A DNA stretch of 64,000 bases from Heterocephalus glaber (lineage: Eukaryota; Chordata; Mammalia; Rodentia; Bathyergidae), in assembly GCF_000247695.1 (NCBI RefSeq), contig NW_004624748.1:7632460-7696459 (forward strand), in the 5' to 3' direction. The translations under genes were made by a program, and so were the position numbers. Positions 12,269 through 25,429 of this stretch are shown here, in pieces (within the stretch, counting starts at the first letter, position 1; each line of letters opens with the position of its first letter). The notes below the pieces were generated by a model. It was not told where the DNA came from and did no database searches. It saw only the letters and a program-made list of their open reading frames with translations.

Positions 12269-15200
12269 GGAGTAGGGTTTAACTTGGAGAGAACACTTAG
12301 GTTACAAAAGTTTAAAAGCCCAATATAAAATGTAATGATAATCTGTATATAATGGAGCAAGTAACAGTGAGGTCTTTCACATTGTGCCAGTGTGGATTGT
12401 ATTATGTCCAGCGACTTTAAGCTCAGCCTCAGCACTGTAGAAAGCACATCACAGTGCAAGTGATGAGCTTTGGGAGCCATGTCATAAAATTAAGGAAATC
12501 TTGAATTTGTTTGAATTAATTTGAGGATAGAAAAAAATCAAATTTATTCTTTATTTCTAATTATAAATTATTTTTATATACAATAAAGCTGATCACAACA
12601 CACAGATTGACATGACCCTGTGGTCCATATTCCTGGTACACTCATCAGTGTAATGTGGGGCTCACAGTGACATCTGAAGAAACCAACTCAAGAATCAAAG
12701 TTTTTATTATTTGAAAAAACCCACAATTTCATAACAAAATAATAAGAGAACAACAATATTTAATACACCATGTATCACTATGTTCAAAGTAGTTACTCAG
12801 AGTTCATGAGATAGGCCAAAAAGACTTTTACAAAGAAAAAAACAGATAATCCATCACAAAACTTTCTTTTCAACAAACTAAAAGAAAGTAGTAATATAAA
12901 TGAAACAAATTAGCATATATATGAAAATATTTTGAAACAACAGAATAATTTGAACTTCTTTCTACTTCCTATCTATCTCTCTTCCATTTTGCTCTTTATT
13001 TGTATGTATCTATTTTGTGTTCAAGAGTCAATTTTTAAGGAAGCTGAAAATCTTCTGTCACTAACATTAACAATAACCCTGCTCAGAATCCAACATCTTT
13101 TTGCAATTTTCTTCTAGAGATGGGATCACCAAATACTAAAAATATCATGCCCATCCCAAGGGTAAACAGAGAAATGACAGGAAAGAATTATAGTACAGAT
13201 CTCCCCCTTAAGGACTTTTTGTGACAGTTGGGTTCTTTTATTCACTTTTCTTTCATTTTCAATGATGCCTGCCTCCCCAGAACTTCTCCTCTTTATTTAG
13301 TTAATAATGGTAAATCGATATACATAACAAATTTATATGAAAGCTTTCAGCTAACATTGTCAATAAAAAAGGACATGAATTAAGGATAAAAAATTTAGGG
13401 AAATTGCTGTAATTTTTAACCTATGAAAAAAGTATTTCAAAGGATATTGATCTAAGTGTGAGTAGATTTTCTTACCATGAGTGTTAGCATTCTATGATAT
13501 ACAGAATCTAAAAGAAAAAAAAAAAGAAAAGAAGAAAGAAAAAATTAAAAATCTTTATAGCTAACAAGTAATTATAAGCCATTTAATCTAAAGTAAATGT
13601 TCAGATAATTGCATCCTTATAGAGAAGATATACATAGGTCTGAAATAACATCATTTTTCTTTTCAAATAATACCTAATGTACTCTTTAACATTTCTTAGG
13701 AATATTGGTGTTTAAAATCTATTTAAGAATATTTGAAACTATTTAGTAATGGATAAAAATCAAAGTATAAAATTGTTGCAGAAACATAAAGCATTTTTTT
13801 CTAAAAGATTCAGTCAAAGCACCTGCATAAGAATTAGATTACATGACTTGCTTTTTTTCAATGTACCTCCCGCTCTCTCTCAGTAGCTCTGAGAGCCAGT
13901 TTACTACTCTTGGTTTTCAAACTTCTCTCTGTGGTTCTTGTCTGCATTGATTGATCAGTTAATACAGGTTAAATAATCAATTGCATCTTTTGTTCCAAGA
14001 ACAATAGAAGCCAAGTTGGGAAAATGTTATCATGGCAGTCTTATTCCAGATACAACTGTGGTCTACAACTACAGGGTTATGTTTGTGTTTGTTGCCTCAC
14101 AAGGAAATAAATTCCCTGGGATTGGGGAGCTGAAAAGGGTGAAAGGAATTTTCTTAGTGAATTGACAATGATATGGAGGTGATAAGTGGGAAGTGGGTGT
14201 CTTAAGAAATTAATTGAGAATACTGAAGAAGAACTTAGTGTTTTCATTCTGGTAATTTTACAGTAGTTAATGATGGGAGTGTAGCTTTTTGAGGAAAGTA
14301 CGCTGCAGCAAGCAAATGGGAACGCCAATGAACATTTATTTTTAATCACTTGGGAAATGTAAATGTTCTCCTTAAATCAGCATAAGGAAGACTAAAGTTA
14401 AATTTAGTCATAATAAATGAGAACAGTAAGAAATTAACAAAAAGTTACCAGACTACACCTAAGTATTCTGTTTTTAATGCTTGTTTAATTGGTGTTTATC
14501 CTTCCATTATGTAATGAAACATCTATTTTGAGGGTTTGATTATTTGTATTTGAGTTTTTATAATTAATAAATGAAGGGGTACAAGGTTTAATTTCCAAAC
14601 ACAATTTAGAAAAAGGATAAAGTGAATAAACCATGTCATGTTAGGTATACATCAACCAAAGTTAGATCCGCATCAGAACACACTGAAAAGGACCAGATGT
14701 AAAACTAATAACTCATTATTAAGAAGAGAGTCAATAAGGGACAACTAGTTCACATATCATAAAATCAAAGAACAAAGAAAATGTTGCATTTGATATTAAT
14801 TACCGAAGAATCTTCGCAGTAAAATAATATGAATAATGAAATTTTTCTGTTATATCACTTTTAATAAGTGGATGAATTGGGCATATACATGTTGCATTGG
14901 GCAAGTTTTAGTAATAACAAACCATAAACAAGTACAAGGATATTGGCCAGAACACCCAAGTTTAGGTCATAAAACCTCAGAATGTAGCCTTCTCATTAGA
15001 AGATTGATCACCTACTACCAAACAAAAATGTATTGGTCAGAGATATTGATAGAGGACTACAAATTAAATAAAAGAAGCAAACAGGAAGAAATCAGTGCTG
15101 TATTTCCAAGCATGGAATATGTACAAAATAAAAACTAAAAGGTGATCAGAAATGTAAAAGCAAGGAAACACAGAGAGAAAGGAGCTTCAGGGTTTTTTTC

Positions 15201-15333
15201 ACAGCAAATCTCTCTTAAATTTATACTTGAAAGCACCAAATTGAATCATAGACTGTTATTACTTGAAAGATCAGTCTTATTGAGTGCAAACACTTTTATC
15301 CATTCTCTCTTAAATCACAGAAAATGCACACAT
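12269..15333. other. Intergenic, no gene recognised
   Basis: About 3 kb of AT-rich sequence with an A-rich low-complexity patch at 13510-13550. The longest frame, 14836-15138 (100 aa), and others at 12214-12480, 12932-13117 and 14077-14349 have no recognised domain. I cannot exclude very old repeats. Confidence 0.45.
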
Positions 15334-15677
15334 TGTGATGGCTAAGCTTTATTGTCAACTTGATTGGCTGAAGAGCAACCTTGGAGATTGGTAAAGCATA
15401 CTTCTTAGCATTTCTGCTAAGGGTGGGTGACAGAGGAATAATCCTAGTGTCTCTATCTGGTACCTGGCCCCTTCCTTTCTGGTGCTCTTCTCCTGTTTCC
15501 TGGCCACCATGAAGTGAATAGCTTTGCTCTACCATGGTCTTCTAATGTTATGTTCCTGCCTTAGTGCTAGCTGACCGCATACTAGAATCTTTGAAACCAA
15601 GAAACAAATTAAGCCTCTCCCCCTTTAAATTTTAAGTATCAGGTATTGGGTCTCAATGATAGGAAAGCTGACAGAAA
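15334..15677 (+). repeat. 5' LTR of a MaLR element
   Basis: It starts with 'tgtgatggctaagctttatt' and ends with a 'ggaaagctgacagaaaa' version of the usual 'aaagctgactaacaca' MaLR terminus. A 'tggccaccatgaagtga' block and the 'aattaagcctctcc' A/T-rich region near the poly-A site are in the expected places. It leads directly into MaLR internal sequence at 15678. The short minus-strand frame at 15296-15535 is a shadow. Confidence 0.75.
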
Positions 15678-17210
15678 ATTGTTACCAGAGAACTGAGGCC
15701 ATTGCTGTAATTGTACCTGATGACATGGCTCAGAAGACATTAGGTTTGATTTATAAGTAGAATTTGGAAAGGTGGGGAAATGCTGTAGAGAAACTCTACA
15801 ATGTTGAGGGAAAGATTAATGGATGATTCTGGTCTATGTTTAGAAGGCCAGAATGCTGATAGGAATATGGACAGTTAAAACCAGGTTCCTGAGTTTTCTG
15901 ATGGGGACTCCATTGGAAAATGGACTAGAAGCCATGCATGTTACAATCTGGCAAAGAACTTTCTACATTTTGCTCATAACTAGAGACTTTGCAGAAGACT
16001 GAGTTTGAGGGATAAGGAGTAATCAATATGGTACAGGAAACTTGAGGCAGCCCAATGTTCAGGCTGTGGCATGGGTACTATGAGTTGCTTTTGGCTAGAT
16101 GTATACTGTGAACCAAGAGCAAAAAGCAGAGCAGTAACATTTCAAAAATGTAAACTCTGAACCAAAAATAACCATGTGTAAAGATGGGGCCAAAGAAGGC
16201 TGGTTGCTGAAAAGGTTAATGCCTTTTAAAAGACTCCAGGTATTTTGTACTGGAACAAGGATAAAGATGATGTCTTGAGGGCATCTTAGGAAAGGCCCCA
16301 CTCATCACAGACTCAAGAGTGCAAAAGTACAAACCTTTCATTTGAGAAGAGAGCCCCTGGCTCCCCTGCTCAAGAAGGTCCACCTAAAGAATTAATTCCC
16401 TGAATTCATTCACCATTCTCAGCCATCCAGGCACTCAAAGGCTTTTGCAGGGATAGTACAAGGAGGCTTCACTACTCCTTGAACTGATAGCAGACCTTGA
16501 CATCATCCTCATGATGCTGAATATAAAAATTCAGGCATGCAGAATATAAAAATTGCAGGATCAGGGAGGCTTCTACTTAGATTTCAAAGGAAGGTCTAGG
16601 AAAACAGGCAGTGTGCTTCTGAGAGCTGGGTGCCTGAAACTATAAGAATTAAGCCAAACATTCAATGGAAAGCCAAACAAATTGGAAATTCCAGGAATGT
16701 GGAACATCAGGGCATGAAAGCTGCAGGTCATGAGTGCAGCCATCCCAAGATAGAGGCCATGTGGCCTACAACCAGCAGAACCATAGAGGTGGGGCCTCAA
16801 AAGCCCTCTGAAACTCATCTTACCACCATGTGCCCCAGGTGCTGCACATATAGCTGCAGTACTTAATGTTGTTCTGCCTGATTTGGGTCTTGCTTTGGTT
16901 CAATTCTTTTCTATCCTCCTATTTCTCCCTTTTGGAATGGGAATGTTTACCCTATGCCATTATACCTTGGGATTATGGAACTTGATTTTTAAATTTTACA
17001 GGGGTTTACAGTTAAGAGTTTGTGAGTCTCAGAGATTTTGATGAGGACTTTTGAGAAATGTTGGAACTGAGGAGACTTGGGTAAAAGGATTGTTATGTAT
17101 TTCATTATGTGCAGGTTAGTTGTTAACATTAGATGTTGTTCTTGTCTTTATTTGGAAATTAAATATAGTTTAAGGATATATGTTTTGATATCAAGTTAAC
17201 AAGGGGTATT
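15678..17210 (+). mobile_element. MaLR internal region (non-coding retroelement body)
   Basis: ERVL-MaLR elements carry a non-coding internal region between LTRs and were presumably mobilised by ERVL enzymes. Blocks in the correct order are: 'ttgttaccagagaactgagg' (15679-15698, primer-binding side), 'aatgctgataggaatatgga' (15851-15870), 'acattttgctcataactaga' (15964-15983), 'gattatgg' with 'ctcccttttggaatgggaat' (16925-16944), and 'gttttgatatcaagttaaca' with 'aggggt' (17182-17207), which normally abuts the 3' LTR. The 3' LTR is absent. Open frames at 16095-16301, 16573-16818 and 16630-16866 are incidental. A short direct repeat 'cagaatataaaaatt' lies around 16516-16557. Confidence 0.72.
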
Positions 17211-17248
17211 AAAATATATAAAAAGCTGCATGAGATCGTCTCTTTAAG

Positions 17249-17266
17249 TAAAAAAAAAAAAAAAAA
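17249..17266. repeat. Poly-A tract
   Basis: An A17-18 run preceded by 'tgagatcgtctctttaagt', which resembles the end of a B1-type SINE (tgagaccctgtctc). Too little remains for a firm call. Confidence 0.6.
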
Positions 17267-17335
17267 GAAAAGGCTCCTTCAGTGAATAACAGAACAACTC
17301 CACCAGTGATCCAGGCCTAGTTTCATGTGTTAAAG

Positions 17336-17736
17336 TGTGATAGCCAACCTGACTCCATCTTGTGCCTCAATGCCATTTTGTATCTGTGCTTGAACAAAGT
17401 GCTTGCACATGAACAAAGCACCCAAGACTCCCACATCCTTTTTGGCAGTAAACTTGTTGCAGTTGCAGGATGTTTTGTAGCTCACCTAGTATGTGTTAAA
17501 CTTCCTTACACCCCCTACTAACCTGGCATGATTCTCCTTCTGTAAGATTCTGCTTGCTCTCCCCTGAGCCTTCCCCAGCTGAAAGCATGATTTAAAAGGA
17601 GAAATCAAACTGCTTCCCATTGCTGAGGAAACCTTCTGGGTTCTAGCACCCCTCAGCCACTGGCTATAATAAATGGGCTTGAACCTGGCACAGAGTGTGG
17701 TTCATCTCTATTGTTCAAACTTGTTTGTCCATAACA
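17336..17736 (+). repeat. Solo LTR of a class I-type endogenous retrovirus
   Basis: A 401-bp unit bounded by TGT...ACA (starts tgtgatagcc, ends gtccataaca) and flanked by a 4-bp direct repeat, aaag at 17332-17335 and 17737-17740, the TSD size typical of gammaretrovirus-like ERVs. A TATA-like 'tttaaaag' lies at about 17591-17598 and AATAAA at about 17668-17673, giving a U3-R-U5 order. No internal retroviral sequence is attached, so recombination between two LTRs probably removed it. The 64-aa frame at 17327-17521 is incidental. Confidence 0.8.
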
Positions 17737-17740
17737 AAAG

Positions 17741-19640
17741 TAATCAAACTGGAGAACAAGCCTGAAGAATTCCTGAGCAGACAAAGCTAGTTAGGCTTTG
17801 TAAGTGATCTTAACCTTGCTTGATTTGCAAACATAAGAGAAACATCATTTGAATTGAACTATTTCTGGTATAATAGAAAAATAGTACTTAATGCTCAAAC
17901 TATCAAAAGTGTCCACAAGCTTTTAATTATATAACAGGGGACTTTACAGGATGTCAAATCAAGTAAGACAACTTTGTTCTTTATTGCTGAATAATACTCC
18001 ACTGTATCTGTATACTACTAAAATTTTCAAGAGCTTAGTTGTGCAAACAATTTAGAAATCAGGCAATTCCAAATCAGAAGTGGCTCAGGGGCTTCACTGA
18101 AAAAGCATAGGAAACTGGCTTTTTTACAGGGAGCATAAAAGTAGCACAATGGAAGTATCTAATGAGTTATGCTTATTAGTTGTTCTACTTGGCAACTGGA
18201 ATAATGTAAAAAAGATAAAATAGAATATTAAAAATGATAGTGTGCCTTAGCTTACTTTTTAATGTGTGGAAGATACTTTCTTTGGTCCAGAAGTCCTCTG
18301 TAGTAGAAACCATCACATAGACCTAAAGTGTGGGTTGTAGAATAGTGGTTTTAACCTCTTGATGCATCAGATAAACTCATGAAGTCCCTCTATTTGTCTT
18401 GCATTTTCTCTCTTTATAATTGAGATATATCCTGCCTTGTTCTTACAGGTCCCACAGGGAATCTAGCCTGTTGTTCTGTATTCATTAAATGTTTGTTGAT
18501 TGATTAAAGGCCTTCCTTGACAGGCACTTGTGGGAAATCATCATGCAGTTGGAAAGACATAATCAGCCTGTAATCAGCAAGCATTGCAATAAACCTGAAC
18601 ATGTGTTTCCCTTGTCAATAGTAGCCATGAAACTTCTCCCTGGTTAAGTCTTCAGGACATAGCAAGTACCCTGAGCAGGACCCTTATTTTCTCTTTAGTG
18701 AGGACTCTTAATAATAGCCAAACAGACAGACCTCCTGATCATAAGCCACTAACATTACTGTGTTCAGATGTCAGCACTTTTCTCATCTCTAATTCCTGGA
18801 AGTGACCTTAGGAGCCCTTGGCTCACTCTTTGGGATGGAGGTTCTGATCTTATCCTCTTTCACCATCATGTCCATTCACCATCCTTCCTCTGTTCCAACT
18901 GACACCATAATGAAGTGAAGCAAATATATTTCTTCTCTAAGCTCCAGATCAAATTCCTAGAGGAAATAGCCAGGGCACAGTGTAGTCAGAGAAGAATGAA
19001 TGTTTTCACCAAAAACTGACTTCTCACTAGGCCTGAAGTGAAGGAGGTGAAAGTTCCCTACATCCCACCTACCCTCTGAGGAGGAGGTGGGACTCATAGC
19101 ATTGCAACACCACTTCCAAAGACACACTTCCATAAATCCTCCTTTTCTTCTCTCCAAAAAGCATTTATGTAACTGATCTATTTGAGAATCCAAGATGGCA
19201 GAATATATGTGCATGTATAATTTAGCTTTGGAAATTCTAGGCCATTGTATTTCTGTATCTTAGATAAGACTAATTTTAACATCTGTTACATATGTAATGA
19301 TAATATTACATTATCTGATATTCCTCATTGTGTTCTGTGTTAAAGATATGGTGGAGAAAAATGTATATTATATTGAAAGTGATGAGAAACCTCAGGATAC
19401 ATTTCTTTCCACTGTTGTTATCAGAACATCTCTACTTTTCTGTAGCATTTGGTTTGACTTTATCTTGACACTGTAAATTGTGGAGCTGATCATATTTCCT
19501 CTCTGTGCAAAATCCAGAGCCTAATTTATATCTTGCTGATGGCAAGTGTAGAGGATGCTGCAGTAAAATTTTGTATTACTTTAAAACTAGCACTATTTCC
19601 TTTTAATTTCTACACTACTTTGATTTTTCTATTTGAGTTC
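17741..19640. other. Mostly unique sequence with small old-repeat traces
   Basis: No gene recognised. 17955-18020 contains 'tttattgctgaataatactc', an antisense L1 ORF2 signature. 18470-18510 has 'attaaatgtttgttgattga', as at the 3' ends of MIR/L2-type elements. The 85-aa minus-strand frame at 18957-19214 has no recognisable domain. Confidence 0.45.
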
Positions 19641-19644
19641 TAAA

Positions 19645-19868
19645 AGGCAATGTAACACAATGTTAAGAGCTAAATTTTTGGAGTAGGGCACTTGTGGTTT
19701 ATATTCTTCCTTTACCATTGCTTTGTGACCTTTCCTTTCTTCTCTAAGTTTCATTTTTCTGCTCTGGAAAATTATGACAAAAATAGTATTTACTCTTTAA
19801 GCTATTATGAGAAAAGAGGATAGAAAGCTGGTAGCACAGTGACTGGCACATAATTTGTGTCAAAGAAT
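19645..19868 (+). repeat. MIR SINE
   Basis: Nearly complete MIR layout: 'gttaagagctaaatttttgg' (5' tRNA-related part), 'ccattgctttgtgacctttc', 'aagtttcatttttctgctct', 'gtagcacagtgactggcaca' and 'taatttgtgt'. Confidence 0.8.
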
Positions 19869-20039
19869 GAGAAACTCGCCCCCACTCAAATCTCCCCCAA
19901 ATAAATGAGAAATTACCATAATTATTATATATGTTTACCTTATCTTCCTACTCTTTTTATATTCGTCAGTTGTCCTACATCCTGTCTAGCAGTAAGTCCA
20001 AAGCGAACTAAGTAAAGTAAAAAAAAAAAAGCTTTGCAT

Positions 20040-20200
20040 GTGCATAGCACTTGTGTTGTGCAAATCACTTTAACACTATTTCTTTTAGTCACAAAAGCTC
20101 ATTCAGAGAGGTTAGGGGCTTGTCCTAGGATCATCCAGTATGACAGATGAGCCAGATTAGGTCCATGTTATCTGATTCCAAGTCTGGTGAGCATTTCATC
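20040..20200 (-). repeat. MIR SINE fragment, antisense
   Basis: Plus-strand blocks 'attcagagaggttaggggct' (20101-20120), 'tcatccagta' and 'gattccaagtctgg' are the complement of the MIR core and 5' part. Confidence 0.72.
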
Positions 20201-20410
20201 AGTTCATGCATCTCCACTAGGACTCATGTTGCCAAAATTCTTTAATATTCTGCAACTGCATATTATGGTTTTAAAAACAATGCCCATTTCTGGTAACCTG
20301 AACACCATTACTAACTGCCAAGAACTTTCCTACTAAACATCATATTGAAGGAGACTCAGAATAGATTAAGAAAATCCTATTGAAATATATTATTCTCCAG
20401 GTCCTTTTTT

Positions 20411-20499
20411 TTTTTTTTTTTGGTATCAGGGCTTGAACTCGGGACCTTGTGCTTGTGAGGCAGGCGCCAGAACCACTGAGCTAAATCCCTGACCCTTGG
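20411..20499 (-). repeat. ID-like tRNA-derived SINE, antisense
   Basis: Poly-T (the poly-A tail on the minus strand) is followed by 'ggtatcagggcttgaactcg' and 'accactgagctaaatccc'. The minus strand reads gggatttagctcagtggtt, containing a pol III A-box (TAGCTCAGTGG) and a B-box-like gttcaag. Imperfect TSDs flank it: ccaggtccttttt (20397-20409) and ccaggtacttttt (20500-20512). The 82-aa minus-strand frame at 20426-20674 crosses it by chance. Confidence 0.85.
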
Positions 20500-20512
20500 C
20501 CAGGTACTTTTT

Positions 20513-22855
20513 AGAATAGGCTTTTGATATTTTCAAATACAAATTACAGTCTTCCAGAAGTCTCCATGGGGGACTGTTTTCAAGACCCCACACAGATACC
20601 CAAATCCACGGATACTCAAATGCTTCATACAGAATGGCATAGTATTTACATATAACCGGTACACATATTTCCATATGCTTTAAATCATCTCTAGATTTTT
20701 TATAATGCTGAAGATAATATAAATGTTCTATACAAATAGTTGTTATGCAATATTATATAGGGAATGATGACAAGAAAAATTCTTTGTTCATGTAGATACA
20801 ATATTTTCGGTCCAGGTAGGTTGAGTCTGTGAACGTAGAATAAAGAGGGTGGAGGGCCAACTGTACCATCATTTCTTCTTTCCCAAACTACTTCTTTACC
20901 AATCTACCATTCTCTCTTTTCCTCTTTTTGAAGCTAGGTATCATGTTTGTGTCCTTTATTCTGTATATATAATACATCATCCATCCGATCAAATTTCCTC
21001 CATCTGCCCTGTCTCTGACTTGCCCAGCCACCCTATCTAGGGTATCATAATCAAATGCAAAATAAGATGCTTTTTTTTTCCTTTAACATGACATACATCA
21101 TGTAGCCTTCTTCTGGTTTTCTGTTAGATTCCTTTTCAGTTGTAGTATTTTCAGTCTGCCTTTAGGAACTGCACCAGATAACCCCTTACTATCAACAATT
21201 GTGAACCTTACCAGAAACTTGTGCTTCCTGAAAAGAGTGACAGCCAAGAAATCCTCCTTATCTGACTGACAGCAAAGGACTTCCCTGTCCTTTAGATTCT
21301 GACATGAGACTCACTCCCCAACAACTCCTTTGTTTATAAAATCTCAAGCTTTTCCTCTCATCTTGAAATATACCTCATTAATCAAAATTTTCCATATTGC
21401 AACAATGGAAATAAAATGTTCCCCTACATTATCTGGTACATTTTAAATTTCACACAATCCATCAATCTTTTTCCTATCCCCATCCAACATGAAGCTTCAA
21501 TTTCAGACAAGGCAGTCTCTTCTCTGGCTACAAAACCATAATCTTTATCCTCTTTTTTTCCGTGACCATGTGGTACTTGACCTATTTTTACCTAGATCTC
21601 TTTCTCCATGGCTACAAAGATTTTTCTCTTGCTCCATTCCTCAAATCCCAGACTTCACCTCCTTCATGAAATCTTTCATATTCATATTATCTTTTATTGC
21701 TCTCTCCTTTTAAACTCCCACAGTTCTTATGGTTCATATTATGTTAAATATCATGTTATAGATGGGTTGCTATAGTGTGATTTGCTTTTCAAACAAAATT
21801 TTGCATTGTTTGTCTCATTTTAAATTTTTTGTCTTTTCTATGCCTCTGCCTCCTACCCTAAAATTTTCCTCAATATTAAGGATAGAAGCAGGCAATTAGC
21901 TTCAATAGCTTCTTAAACCTATGAGCAATATAGACATTAAATTCATACAAAATAGAAGGACATAGGTGACCATAAAAGTGGCAGAGACAGGCAATAAATA
22001 TATAGGAGCAATTCAATGAGGTGGCATAAGCAAGCATTACCACAAAACGTGCCTAAACCCCAAATTTAGGAGAGATGGGCTCCTAGTTTGGGGAAACCAT
22101 CTAGCTAATATAAATTGCAGTCTTTTTTCCACCTATGTGCTCCCAAACACATACACACAGTTTGTGTGCACACATATACACACACTTACTGCCTTTTTTG
22201 TAAATACACCTGAATAATGCAAATTTGTCTAAAATTAAACATAAACAATTAGGTCTTCTGTTATCAGTATTAGAATAGCCTGTTTGTATTGCCACTTATT
22301 TTTACATTAATAATTAAAACCCTGTGGGATCTGAATTCACACAAGGATTATCTTCTTTCTGGTTATGGCTTCCCAATTACCAGCCTCATCATTTTGCTGG
22401 GTTTGTAGGGACCTATCACACCATACTCATGGAGCTTCATCCTACCTCCAAATGTGAATCAGTGGCGCTCACATATTCTAGAACACACAAGATCCTAGAT
22501 GGATTTCCACAGCCTTGTCATCTCTCTGAATGAAAGTCACAAGAAAGAAAATTGCAAAGTTCTGTGTGTATCTTTCATTCTATGCAAATGTACAAAATAC
22601 ATAAACCTACAAACCATGGGAATAATTTCTTATGGGAGTCAACACTTTGTATCTCTGTCATTCATTGTCTACTTCTCATTTGAGATGCATATATACTTCA
22701 TCAGAAACTTTTAACATGTTGACTGTAAAAATCATTGCTTTTCAACATGCTTCTTGTGGTGTTGAACTTTAAGTGTCAGCTAGGCTAAGCTATGGTGCCT
22801 AGTTGTTTGGTCAACAGACTCATCTAGATGTTGCTGTGCAAGTATTTTAAAAATA
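20513..22855. other. Intergenic, no gene recognised
   Basis: Frames at 20849-21040, 21489-21713, 22101-22295, 22324-22533 and 22499-22714 have no recognisable domain. 21290-21370 looks like a degraded LTR or old repeat ('tttataaaatctcaagcttt'), but I could not assign it. 22745-22860 resembles an old interspersed repeat ('gcctagttgtttggtcaaca'). Confidence 0.4.
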
Positions 22856-22860
22856 TAAGA

Positions 22861-22894
22861 CATGTATGTGTGTGCATGTTTGTGTGTGTGTGTT
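22861..22894. repeat. Imperfect (TG)n
   Basis: Interrupted tgtgtg units. Confidence 0.8.
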
Positions 22895-25429
22895 TATTCT
22901 TTTTCTCAGGAGAGCTCTGGTCAACAGATCTCTTCACAGTGTTCTATGAAATCCTCTTTGTTCACCTGTGGAGTAAATACCTTGAGGATATCTTGTTGAA
23001 TTCCATACCTCCTTGTAATTATTTTTGTTTATTAGAACAATCTCAGTTTGGTTTTGAGACTCTGAGCTGTTTTAGCCTTTCTCAAACTTGACTCAAATGT
23101 GCCTATTCCCCTCACCTCACAAGTCTTGTTTTGGGTTTCAGAGGCATGGAAGACAGAATTCATGTTCTTTTCATATACATTCTTGTTTATTTCTCTTTCA
23201 TTTTCAACTGCCTCCTGCCCTGCCTTCAATCCTCATCTTACCTGTAACAATCAGGCAAGCCCATGGGTAGAGGAGATTCATTCCGGAGCAGCCTACTGTT
23301 TGGGGGTTATAAGGGCACTCTGGCTGGCTCAGACATTTATGGCCCTTGTCAGCTTCCACATAAATGTGGCTGTCATATGTTTTTCCTGTGTTCATATTAT
23401 ACCTTACTGTAATTCCTTCTAGTGCTAAAAATCCTCCCCACAGTGACCATGACTCATTTAACCTCCAACATTGGGACTTGGTCACAACCCTGCTGGTGGA
23501 GTACTCCTTTGCTTGGCTCAACAACAATCAGGTCAGCCTCAAGATTACAATTTATCTGCTCACCTCTGTATTCCTTTGTCTGGATCTCAGAATCAATGGA
23601 GTCCCCTTTCACCTGTTTTCAGTGAAACATGAGAAAACTGGAAGAGGTGAAGCTTGATTCCATTTTCTCTCCAGAAATATGACTCCAGAAATGGACTCCA
23701 GAAGACCTTCAACATTCAGAAATATCTAACCTATAAATAATCCCAGCGTCTTTTACAGGTGTACCTTTCAAATCCATAAAATATCCCGCCTTTCTCAAGG
23801 ATGGAAGAATAGCAACAGCAGTGTTGCCTTCCTGAATACCACAGTATAAACCAAGCATCTAGAGTTGTGTTACATATGAGATTTTTAACTATGTCACATC
23901 TCTGCTCTTGGGGCCCAGGACATTTTCCCTGGAGCACCCTTTACCAGGCTCCACTCAGGTAGAAATGCAAGAGTGGCAGCATTTGGAGTAGCTAACAAGA
24001 ATACAGTTAAAAGTTAAATGCCAGTCTTCCCTTCTTTCATTCAGCTCAAGCCTTCCTGAGTCATTTCAGTTTCCCTTTACTGCAGTCTCCTTTCTCTACA
24101 CAAAGGTATTAATAGCTTTTCTATTGGCACTGAATCCTTATCACACATTGTCTCTTCTCCTGTTTCTTATCTTACTGATGCATTGTGAGGTGGCTGCATT
24201 CTTGCTGGCTCACTAGCTAGACTTTTTAATGACTCATGCTGCAGTTTGTGGCATTAGCTGCAATTCTGAGACTATAGTTTGTGTCCTATTGGATTTCTCT
24301 TTTCATATACAAATAAGACTATTAAAACCATATGTAGTAATGATTTTGATAAACCCTAAGTAGTTTCCAATCAAAAGGCTGTGCTTTCTCTAACTAGGAT
24401 GAGAAATGTCCTTTTAGTTCTTATCTTAAGGGATGTTGGGTCATGGGAAAGAGAACAGAAGCACGTCTTTTGGCCCACAATAAAGGCTGGCCATCACAGA
24501 ACCTACAGAAGTAGCATCAAGCCAAGATTTTACAGCATTCACTGGTAATTCTGGTCTAAAAATGGAGAAAGAAGATTGGGGACCATGGAATGAATTATCT
24601 GGTTTAGCTGTTGACATTGATCTTGCTCACTAGGTAATTGCTAGCACCTTCACTTTGCTTTAGTAGGCATCACCTCAGAGAGTCGTTTCTGGTTGATTGC
24701 TCTGTGGTCTGTTTTTATGTTTCTTTGATATTGAGACAGCTAGCTACACCACAATTAAAACTTCATGTCATGACCAGTAAATAAATAGGGCAAGTAAGAT
24801 GGGATAAAACAGGCACCACATAGCAAATGTGAATGTAACAGTGGGAAAAATAAATACTTTGCTATTTATTCTGGTCCTTACTTCCATGAGAAGCAATTGT
24901 TGTAGCAGCACATTAAGCTTTCTTCCTTACATCTTTAGTCAACATAAAGTGGTATAACCTACATCAAGAATTGAAACTCATAGGAAGTATTAACAATAAC
25001 TCCATTTAACAAGACAACACAATAAACAGATCCATCTACTAAATATACTTAATGCATCATCTGTTTCCAGGAATTGCTCAATGCCTTTTAGAATTCGCTT
25101 TCATTTCTGCTGTCCCTTTTGTAGGAAATACAAAACTCAAGTATCAGCTTCCTTTGTAAGGGACAGAAAGATCATCTGTCCAGTAGGTTGTAGAAGGAAT
25201 TTGATTAAGAAAGCTGGATGAGTTTTCTCTTAATCTCTTAGTAATTTTCCTTCAGCAAGCCAATTTGTATTCTTTGAATAATTAGTCTATCTTCTCTCTA
25301 AAAACAAAATCAAAAAACAATGTGAAATGTCCACAAATATGTAAATTTCCCAAATTCCTTCTGTTATAGATTTCTAGTTGTATATAATTATAATTGGAAA
25401 ATGTACTTGATAATTTCAGTCTTCTTAAA
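22895..25429. other. Intergenic, no gene recognised
   Basis: The 107-aa frames at 23099-23422 (plus) and 23204-23527 (minus) overlap on opposite strands, and further frames lie nearby (23364-23657, 23422-23625, 23032-23229). This is what chance openness in a slightly GC-richer patch gives. No domain was recognised. The patch could be an old LTR, unassigned. Confidence 0.4.

Noticed and set aside
14836..15138. 100-aa plus-strand frame
   Set aside because: No motif and AT-rich; considered as a transposase or retrocopy piece but nothing recognisable.
21130..21400. Possible LTR
   Set aside because: Contains a 'tttataaaatctcaagc' promoter-like block, but I could not find matching TG...CA ends or a TSD.
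23099..23527. Opposed 107-aa frames on both strands
   Set aside because: Mutual shadows in a slightly GC-richer patch; no recognised protein family.
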